Source: Acidimicrobiaceae bacterium (GTDB lineage: Bacteria; Actinomycetota; Acidimicrobiia; Acidimicrobiales; RAAP-2). From it: 38,429 nucleotides of DNA. The notes beneath the pieces are model-generated. The model made no database searches, had not been told where the DNA came from, and was given only the letters and a program-made list of their open reading frames with translations. Below are positions 32,640 to 38,429 of this stretch, piece after piece. The stretch is from positions 17,575 to 56,003 of the forward strand of contig PMTF01000015.1 in assembly GCA_003167415.1 (NCBI GenBank), read 5' to 3'. Both the position numbers and the translations under genes were made by a program. Numbering within the stretch: position 1 is the stretch's first letter; each line of letters begins with the position of its first letter.

Positions 32640-33635
32640 ATGCCCGCATACAGAAATGTCGAGGCTGCTTTTCTAGGTGAGTTGCGTGCTTTGGTCGGGG
32701 ATGGGACGGATATTGAGGTACGGGGACAGCTTACGCGTGAGATAACTGCCCGAACTGTCCAGGTTGACAACATCCGTGAACGCTATTTGGTTGTCCCCAA
32801 TCGACATAACAACGTGTTCGCATCAATTGCGGAGAGTTTGTGGGTCATTGCAGGAAGAAATGACCTTGGTTACCTTAGTACCTACCTACCTCGCGCTAGT
32901 GAGTTCTCAGACGACGGCATTACTTGGCGCGCCGCTTACGGTCCAAGACTTCGCAATTGGAACGGCGTGGACCAACTGGCCGAAGTCGTGTCGATTCTTC
33001 AGGCCGATCTCACATCACGTCGTGCCGTGGCCGTTCTTTATGACCCCGATCGCGATTTCGTGGAGAGCAATGACATCCCCTGCAATAACTGGCTTCACTT
33101 TATTGTTAGGCATGGGCGAGTCGACCTCCACGTCGTTGCTCGAAGCACCGATATTTGGTGGGGATTTTCGGGAATCAATGCATTCGAATGGACCCTTCTC
33201 TTGGAGATGGTGTCTCACTGGCTCGGCCAAGAGCCCGGACATCTCGTGTTCTTCACTTCTTCAATGCACATCTATGAACGCCATTTTGAACAGGCCGCAC
33301 AGATCTTGAGACATCAAAGCTCCGAAGTCTCCGAGGATGATGGCATTAACCAATTTCCAGCCTTCGCGACGCACTGGGAGAACTTCGCCGCTGAGATCAC
33401 TGAGTGGATGCGAGTCGAACAAGGCATGCGCTCTGGGCAGGAACTTGATTATCTCAAATGCTCTCTGACCGATCCGCTGTTGACTTCCTACGCCCAAATG
33501 ATTGACCTCTTCTGGATGTTCAAGAGGCGTGAGGAGAGTGGAACGATGAAGCAAAAACTCGTCGCCATTTCGAATGCAACCCTGAGAAAGGCAGCGGTAG
33601 AATTTCTAAGTCGGCCTCGAGGCCAATTTCATTAG
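32640..33635 (+). CDS. thymidylate synthase-family protein (possible dUMP hydroxymethylase)
   Basis: A 331-residue ThyA-fold protein with most active-site features: FASIAESLWVIAGRND (Glu/Trp region), AYGPRLRNW, phosphate-binding R127-R128, nucleophile C148 in NDIPCNNWLHF, VARSTDIWWGFSGINAFEW with R168, S169, D171 and N180, and MHIYERHF (HxY). N180 at the dUMP-specific Asn position favours uracil nucleotides over cytosine. One residue is inserted between D171 and N180 relative to E. coli ThyA, and the C-terminal ~110 residues diverge. It could make dTMP or 5-hydroxymethyl-dUMP; the neighbours favour the latter (inference). Confidence 0.88.
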   Translation: MPAYRNVEAAFLGELRALVGDGTDIEVRGQLTREITARTVQVDNIRERYLVVPNRHNNVFASIAESLWVIAGRNDLGYLSTYLPRASEFSDDGITWRAAYGPRLRNWNGVDQLAEVVSILQADLTSRRAVAVLYDPDRDFVESNDIPCNNWLHFIVRHGRVDLHVVARSTDIWWGFSGINAFEWTLLLEMVSHWLGQEPGHLVFFTSSMHIYERHFEQAAQILRHQSSEVSEDDGINQFPAFATHWENFAAEITEWMRVEQGMRSGQELDYLKCSLTDPLLTSYAQMIDLFWMFKRREESGTMKQKLVAISNATLRKAAVEFLSRPRGQFH

Positions 33636-33654
33636 ATCCTCAACGATTGGTGAT

Positions 33655-34689
33655 TCATAATCGCACGAGCGCGTGTTCCAATTGAACGTTGGCATCACTG
33701 TTGATTCCCCACTTCGGTGGGAAGAATGGTGCAGGCGAGGATCCATGTTGAAAGAATTGCTGCTTGATTCGAGTCCGATTTCCGGATCCAGGTATTTCAG
33801 GGTGCATAACCCGCGCGTACTTGTCGGTTTCGCAGAAGAGGTTCTGGCAATCGATGAGCGTAAGCGAACGGCCAAAAAGGTCATGGAAGAAAAGATCGTA
33901 GTGATCAAATTGATCCACCTGATTGTCTACCATCCAACGGATCACATCTTCATGCGACAAGCCGTCCAGGTCCAGGAAGCATTTGGCGATTCCGCTGCGG
34001 GCGCCTGGTCCGGGCACCACGAAGTCGTTCTCATCAAAATCAAGAAGCTTTGTGTAGTTGAAGTCGATTGCGAGTTGATATGCGAGGAACGGCCCTAATG
34101 AAGGGTAGGACTGAATCGTCTCGTAGACGGCTTGCAGGGACTTTGCAGATGCCAAGTCGCGATCAAGTCCGGATTTAAGCATGTGTTCGATCAGCATTAG
34201 ATGGTTCCGGTGCTTCCTCTTTGCACCAAATGGTGGCGGAGGAACAATGTAAGCCGCAGAATAGACACGTTCGTCGCGCATGAGCATCTGATCCAGGACA
34301 AGGCCGAACGCTTCTACGTCGAATGATTCTGTGGTGATTTCTCCGAACGCGTCATTAAGTGCGCGCCACGTCGACGGCTTGTTGAAGAATCGGAATAGCA
34401 AGACTCGAAGCACGATATTCTCAGGCGTCTGCGGTCCGTCGTATGCGATGCGGATTAAATCCTGCGAGACGCGGTCAGCTGCTCGGTACGCGTTAGTGAA
34501 TCGGTATTGAGAGATAACTGGATCTATGGTCCAAGGTGGCGAGTCACCCGCCAATCTCGCGTGATAGACGCGCTGCCGCTCTTGTGCGAAGTACCAGTAC
34601 GATTGAAGGACCCCAGAAGCCACGACATTGTGATGACCAATTCTGAATCGTTCCACTTTCATGGCAAGCCCACGAAGATTCTCTGTCAT
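33655..34689 (-). CDS. putative DNA base hypermodification protein (5-hmdU DNA kinase helical-domain / thymine pyrophosphorylase family)
   Basis: A 344-residue, mainly helical protein. Its N-terminal half follows the family of the 5-hmdU DNA kinase helical domain and the alpha-glutamyl/putrescinyl-thymine pyrophosphorylases: FAQERQRVYHARLAG, PPWTIDPVISQYRFTNAYRA and ADRVSQDLIRIA. Later conserved segments include FLAYQLAIDFNYTKLL and GPGARSGIAKCFLDL. In hypermodifying phages these proteins act on 5-hydroxymethyluracil in DNA. There is no separate P-loop kinase domain here. It is convergent with the TS-family gene (19 bp between stops) and downstream of the relaxase gene on the same strand. Confidence 0.8.
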   Translation of the reverse strand: MTENLRGLAMKVERFRIGHHNVVASGVLQSYWYFAQERQRVYHARLAGDSPPWTIDPVISQYRFTNAYRAADRVSQDLIRIAYDGPQTPENIVLRVLLFRFFNKPSTWRALNDAFGEITTESFDVEAFGLVLDQMLMRDERVYSAAYIVPPPPFGAKRKHRNHLMLIEHMLKSGLDRDLASAKSLQAVYETIQSYPSLGPFLAYQLAIDFNYTKLLDFDENDFVVPGPGARSGIAKCFLDLDGLSHEDVIRWMVDNQVDQFDHYDLFFHDLFGRSLTLIDCQNLFCETDKYARVMHPEIPGSGNRTRIKQQFFQHGSSPAPFFPPKWGINSDANVQLEHALVRL

Positions 34690-34772
34690 CTCAACAAGAC
34701 TGGCACGCGGCCGGTGTCTGGTGGTGGAGGTATCTTTTGCGCTACCTGATCATCATTTCCGACTGGCATGAG

Positions 34773-37700
34773 TTATAGATCGAGTGCGAAGTCAGTGATT
34801 GTTGGCTCTACGAGGGAATCGCCGGCAAATACATACGCCGTCGGGGTCAGCGCGGCCTCGAAGGCGGTGAGCGCGCGGGCTCGTTGGGCGGCACTGAGCA
34901 AGAGACTGCGGTGAGTTTCTTGTTCGTGGCCAACAATTGATTGTTCGAGGTTCGTCGAAGAGTTGTCAATGCCCCAGCGCTCTAGGTAGGCGGCGCCAGT
35001 GGCAACTTCTAGTACCCACCGTTCGGAGAGTTCCGCCGCCGGGGGAGCTTCGCCGAAGTTCCGCACCCAGCTGTCACCGTGTTCAATGGCGATTGTGGCG
35101 AGTTCGCGTGCACGCTGCTCGATGGCGGCGGCTAGATCGTTGAGTGCGGGCACAATGTCGGGGTCGGTGATTCTTCTCGATCGGGGGAATAGACCGGCTA
35201 CGAGCTGACTTGTCGGTGGATTGGGGTAGCCCACACCGGTCAAGTAGCGACCGATGCGGGAGTGCAGGATGCTAGCGATGTCTGAGGCGTCGCCGAACGA
35301 GCGACCCATTACCAGCAACTGCAGTTCGGTGGAAACATCGAAGCCTCGACTCTCAGCATTTCGTAGAAGTGCGAGAAGTCCTGAGTAGGCGGGGGACGCC
35401 ATAGCTTGGGTGAGCTCGACGTCGCTGAGTCCCGACTGGCTCAGCACCTCATCCCAACGTGGGCCTTCAGCCATTGAGATGATGGTGTCGTACTCGGCGA
35501 CGAGAGCGGCGATGGACTGAGTCTGGGACAGACGGATTATGTCGGTAGCGGACACGTCGGCTCCCTGGTGGCGCAGTACGCTGGCAAGCACTTCGCGAGC
35601 GGTCGGATTTTCGGCAAGACCGTCGTGGCCGGTTGACGGATCGGGGTCGTATTGCGTGTCGACGTAGAGATGGTTGGATTCTGAACCTCGCGTCAAGGCA
35701 ACGTAAAGCACTTCGCGAGTGGTAGTAGGACTCGCGAAGGCATGCGCTGTGTCCACGGTACGCCCTTGGGCGCGATGCGCCGTCGTGGCGTAGGCCAACT
35801 CCACGTTCTCGGCGACGTAACTGGCTGGCAGATTCACCGTGCCGCGTCCACTGAATCGAGTGAGGGTCATAGAACCATCTGCGTGCGTAGCCGAAACGAT
35901 CCACATGTCACCGTTCTTCACCCATCTCGCGCCCGTCGTGATCCGTCGGTCGTTCTCGCGAGTCACCACATGGTCGTTGACGCCAGCCGTCATGGCCCCC
36001 GCAACGTTGACCCCTTCTTCGACGACGACGCCACTGGCGACACGTTCGGCTCGGGCACGAGCGTTGAGTTCGTTGACGGTCGCGGTATCACTGGCCAGCA
36101 TCAACGAGTGCAGGCCACGATCGGTGTCGCTCTTCCACGCCGCGAAGAGGGCATCGAGCATCTCGTCGCGATTTCCGTCCTTGATTCGTCCGTGCGTCGC
36201 GTAAGTCCCAAGAGCGGCGTTGCTACCCCGGCGGACTCCGAGGCTGGCATCCCTTTCCCACGCTGACCTGAAGCGACGAACGTCCGTGAGCGTTGGGGTG
36301 CTATCACCGCGGTCGCGCACGAGGGTGCGAAACATTCCTCCGGCATCAACGCTGGAGAGTTGGCCCCAGTCACCGACGAGAACGACTTTAGCCTTCATGT
36401 CGATTGCGGCTGACGTGAGTTCGTCGAGCGCGAAGGTCGATGCCAGGCTGGCCTCGTCGACTACTACCAGTTGGCCTTTCCGAAAAGTCCAGCGAGCCAG
36501 TACTTCCTCTCGTCGGCGAATTACTTCGTGCAGTCGAGGACTAGTTGCTTGGCCACTACGTTTGATCAACCGCATTTTCTCGCGGAGTTTGTCCAGTTCG
36601 CGAGTTCGTTGGCCGTGCTGTCGGTGCTCGTGGAGCCATTTGGCGAGATTGTCGGTGTCAATGCCCATGTCGTCACCCAGGGCCTGCGCCGCTACCGCCG
36701 ATGGTGCGAGACCGATTACCGAACCGGGACCGTGCTCTAATTCCCATGCGGCGCGCAGTCCCGCCATGGCCGTCGACTTGCCCGTGCCCGCGGGACCCAC
36801 CAGAAGATCGAGGGCGCGGCCCGACGTTGTGATCTTCTCTACGCAGTGGGCCTGGTCGAGCGAGAGCCTGAAGTTCTTGTTGAGGAGTCGTTGCTTGGTC
36901 AATTTCGCCGCCGTGGCGCTTGTGGCCACAGCAGCGTCGAGGCGCTGGCCCGCGTCGAGCAGTCGTGCTTCGGCGTCGAGCAGTGTCCTCGAGGTGTAGA
37001 GCCAGTGACCGGTTGCCTGAAATTTGGAGGTGCCGTCGCTGCGAAGAAGGAAGTGGGGCGTGTGGTGCAAGTTGGGAGTCGTGATAAGCAGCGCCTGTGC
37101 GACGGCGAGGTCGGTGGCTCGAGCGGCGGTGAGAATTCGCTCCGCCGGTTTGGTGAAGCGCACATCCTGCATCTGGCGATAGACCTCGGCTTGGACGTTG
37201 GCGCGAGAGAACGTCGGGCGCTTGGCGCTCACGACGTCGAGGGCCGAGTTGGCGATATCGAGCAGGACGGCGTCATCGAACTCGGCGTTGCTGAAGGCGT
37301 GTACGACCCTGCCACCCAACTCGTGCACCCACGCCATGGGCTCGTCGTCGAGGTATGGTGCGGCCCGAGTTATCCACGCTTTGGTGAGGTCTCCCAAGCC
37401 CAGGCCCGGCTTGGCCCGTCGGGTAGAGAGGGTGGCCGTCTGGCGGAGTTTGAGAACTTCCACGTCGGTGGGAGCGCGGTGGTGATCCACTTCGAACTGG
37501 GCGATGAGGCGATCCTTTGCGCCGACGATGGCGGTCGTGCGTTGAGAGAACTCATCCATAAGACGCGTCGACACGCCGGCCACTTCCCACTTCGGGGCGG
37601 TGCTGGAGCGCCGGGTGTGGGCCGACCAGTCCCAGCCGAGCTCGGCGGTCAGAAGGTCGGAAAGTACGCCCTGGTGCATCTCCGAGAGCATCACCGTTGA

Positions 37701-38345
37701 CGCGAACAACCCCCGACTGTCGAGGGTGCGCCACACGCCGTCACTCTTGGCCTGAGCACGGTTGAGAACAACTACGTGGTCGTGCAGTTGGGGATCGCCG
37801 TCTCGAGAATCGAAGTGGGTGAAACTCGCGGCGACGACGCCAACAATGTCCTCTTCGACGCACCCCTGCTTTCCTGAGCGCGAGTGGAAGACCTTGCGCT
37901 CGGCGTAGGCGAGGACCTCCGCGATCGCTAACTGGTGGCACTCGTAGATCACTTCGCGGGTCTCCCGGTCGGCCAGAGCCCAAGCGGTAGAGACGCTCTT
38001 GGAGGGACTGAACGTCAAGTCGAAACCACCCACGGCCTTCGTGCTCGGAATCCTTCCGAGCACCTCGCCGGTGATCGGATCGGCGCAGTCCTGGAGCATC
38101 CGCTGGAGGTTCTCTGCCGTCACCGACTGCCCGACAGCAACACCCAGACCGTTGTTGAGACCGACGAGTCCGGCGCCGAGAAAGACTCCCGGGGGAGTGC
38201 CAGTTTCGCTGTAGTAGCGAACCAGGTTCGACTTGTCGGTGCCTTCAGGTCCATCGCCCACCGCGATTGATTTGAGCAGGTACTGGTAACCCGCTCCGAT
38301 GCTGAGGCGTCGAATCGTCATCATGTCGGAGGCGCCTGCATGCAA
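34773..38345 (-). CDS. MobF-family conjugative relaxase with C-terminal helicase (TrwC/TraA-like)
   Basis: A 1190-residue relaxase-helicase. The N-terminus has candidate catalytic Tyr residues (GAGYQYLLKSI, Y20/Y22) and the HUH triad: H177 with H188 and H190 in FTHFDSRDGDPQLHDHVV. A superfamily I helicase follows: Walker A VGPAGTGKST (about 512-521), Walker B VVVDEASLAS, VLVGDWGQLSSVDAG, and late motifs TTAHRAQGRTVD and EVLYVALTRGSE. Such proteins nick the transfer origin and unwind the strand during conjugation. The family N-terminus (MTIRRLS) suggests that the ATG at 38324 or 38321 may be the true start. It marks the island as transmissible. Confidence 0.93.
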   Translation of the reverse strand: MHAGASDMMTIRRLSIGAGYQYLLKSIAVGDGPEGTDKSNLVRYYSETGTPPGVFLGAGLVGLNNGLGVAVGQSVTAENLQRMLQDCADPITGEVLGRIPSTKAVGGFDLTFSPSKSVSTAWALADRETREVIYECHQLAIAEVLAYAERKVFHSRSGKQGCVEEDIVGVVAASFTHFDSRDGDPQLHDHVVVLNRAQAKSDGVWRTLDSRGLFASTVMLSEMHQGVLSDLLTAELGWDWSAHTRRSSTAPKWEVAGVSTRLMDEFSQRTTAIVGAKDRLIAQFEVDHHRAPTDVEVLKLRQTATLSTRRAKPGLGLGDLTKAWITRAAPYLDDEPMAWVHELGGRVVHAFSNAEFDDAVLLDIANSALDVVSAKRPTFSRANVQAEVYRQMQDVRFTKPAERILTAARATDLAVAQALLITTPNLHHTPHFLLRSDGTSKFQATGHWLYTSRTLLDAEARLLDAGQRLDAAVATSATAAKLTKQRLLNKNFRLSLDQAHCVEKITTSGRALDLLVGPAGTGKSTAMAGLRAAWELEHGPGSVIGLAPSAVAAQALGDDMGIDTDNLAKWLHEHRQHGQRTRELDKLREKMRLIKRSGQATSPRLHEVIRRREEVLARWTFRKGQLVVVDEASLASTFALDELTSAAIDMKAKVVLVGDWGQLSSVDAGGMFRTLVRDRGDSTPTLTDVRRFRSAWERDASLGVRRGSNAALGTYATHGRIKDGNRDEMLDALFAAWKSDTDRGLHSLMLASDTATVNELNARARAERVASGVVVEEGVNVAGAMTAGVNDHVVTRENDRRITTGARWVKNGDMWIVSATHADGSMTLTRFSGRGTVNLPASYVAENVELAYATTAHRAQGRTVDTAHAFASPTTTREVLYVALTRGSESNHLYVDTQYDPDPSTGHDGLAENPTAREVLASVLRHQGADVSATDIIRLSQTQSIAALVAEYDTIISMAEGPRWDEVLSQSGLSDVELTQAMASPAYSGLLALLRNAESRGFDVSTELQLLVMGRSFGDASDIASILHSRIGRYLTGVGYPNPPTSQLVAGLFPRSRRITDPDIVPALNDLAAAIEQRARELATIAIEHGDSWVRNFGEAPPAAELSERWVLEVATGAAYLERWGIDNSSTNLEQSIVGHEQETHRSLLLSAAQRARALTAFEAALTPTAYVFAGDSLVEPTITDFALDL

Positions 38346-38409
38346 CGCAACTGTCGCGACAATTCCCGGTTTGACCTCTAGTGCCAGACGTGTGAGACAA
38401 CTTGCAGAA

Positions 38410-38429
38410 GCCAGGAAGCCAGGAAGCCA
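38410..38429. repeat. short tandem repeat at the window edge
   Basis: GCCAGGAA repeats two and a half times at the very end of the window. It may continue beyond it. At this length it could equally be a sequence-end artefact. Confidence 0.4.

Larger units (their letters stand above)
14566..38429. mobile_element. tRNA-Val-integrated genomic island (integrative mobilizable/conjugative element), right end outside the window
   Basis: The left boundary is the tRNA-Val gene followed at once by a tyrosine integrase. Base composition drops visibly from the core's high GC, with many AT-richer intergenic stretches and a different codon style. Cargo consists of defence-like and nucleotide-metabolism genes, remnants of transposase and ATPase genes, and a large MobF relaxase at the right. 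Together these indicate a transmissible island. No coupling protein or type IV secretion gene is in view, so whether it is self-conjugative or only mobilizable cannot be judged here. Confidence 0.85.

Noticed and set aside
14566-38429. attR copy of the tRNA-Val 3' end inside the window
   Set aside because: No second copy of the T-arm/acceptor segment was seen; the right end must lie outside.
1-38429. CRISPR array or rRNA genes
   Set aside because: No regularly spaced direct repeats and no rRNA-like segments were seen.

Overview
The window looks like part of a high-GC actinobacterial chromosome, perhaps Acidimicrobiia-like. This rests on codon use, the hydrolase-MurF-Ddl order and the BTAD regulator type; no rRNA is present to confirm it. 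It has two halves. Positions 1 to about 14,565 are core chromosome of uniformly high GC. From the tRNA-Val gene rightwards lies a visibly lower-GC genomic island that runs off the right edge.

Core half: a truncated TPP-dependent decarboxylase/acetolactate-synthase-like gene and a class II aldolase gene (minus strand); a UvrD-type helicase; a lone TnpB (IS200/IS605 OrfB); a plus-strand alpha/beta hydrolase, membrane-anchored MurF-like ligase and D-Ala-D-Ala ligase operon; a VOC protein flanked by a decayed second copy of the ddl 3' end; a minus-strand membrane regulator with a BTAD domain plus a secreted Thr/Ser-rich protein; several small uncharacterised genes; an inositol-monophosphatase-family gene; and tRNA-Val(UAC).

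Island, left part (14,566 to about 26,950): a tyrosine integrase directly downstream of the tRNA, then a defence-like mixture. It holds a PIN (DUF4411-like) and XRE-ImmA pair, an orphan two-TM beta-barrel protein resembling CBASS Cap15 effectors, a broken AAA_13 ATPase gene, an AlbA/Schlafen protein with a partner, a SIR2-TPR protein with a small upstream gene, a NYN-domain protein and an IS30 transposase remnant.

Island, right part (about 27,000 to 34,700) holds the most unusual content. A tightly packed operon encodes an acyl-carrier-like protein, a divergent thymidylate-synthase-like protein, a dedicated AcpS-type phosphopantetheinyl transferase, an XRE regulator, an ImmA/IrrE metallopeptidase fused to a chagasin-like cysteine-protease-inhibitor domain, and a cytosolic papain-like cysteine protease. 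It is followed by a membrane-anchored dCTP-deaminase/dUTPase-fold protein that lacks the catalytic Glu. Next come a thymidylate-kinase-like protein, a second and fuller thymidylate-synthase homologue, and a convergent protein of the 5-hmdU-DNA-kinase helical / thymine-hypermodification family. My reading (inference) is that this is a pyrimidine-nucleotide or DNA-base modification system. It would be tied to a carrier-protein chemistry and guarded by a two-protease regulatory switch. A MobF relaxase-helicase at the right end indicates that the island is an integrative mobilizable or conjugative element.
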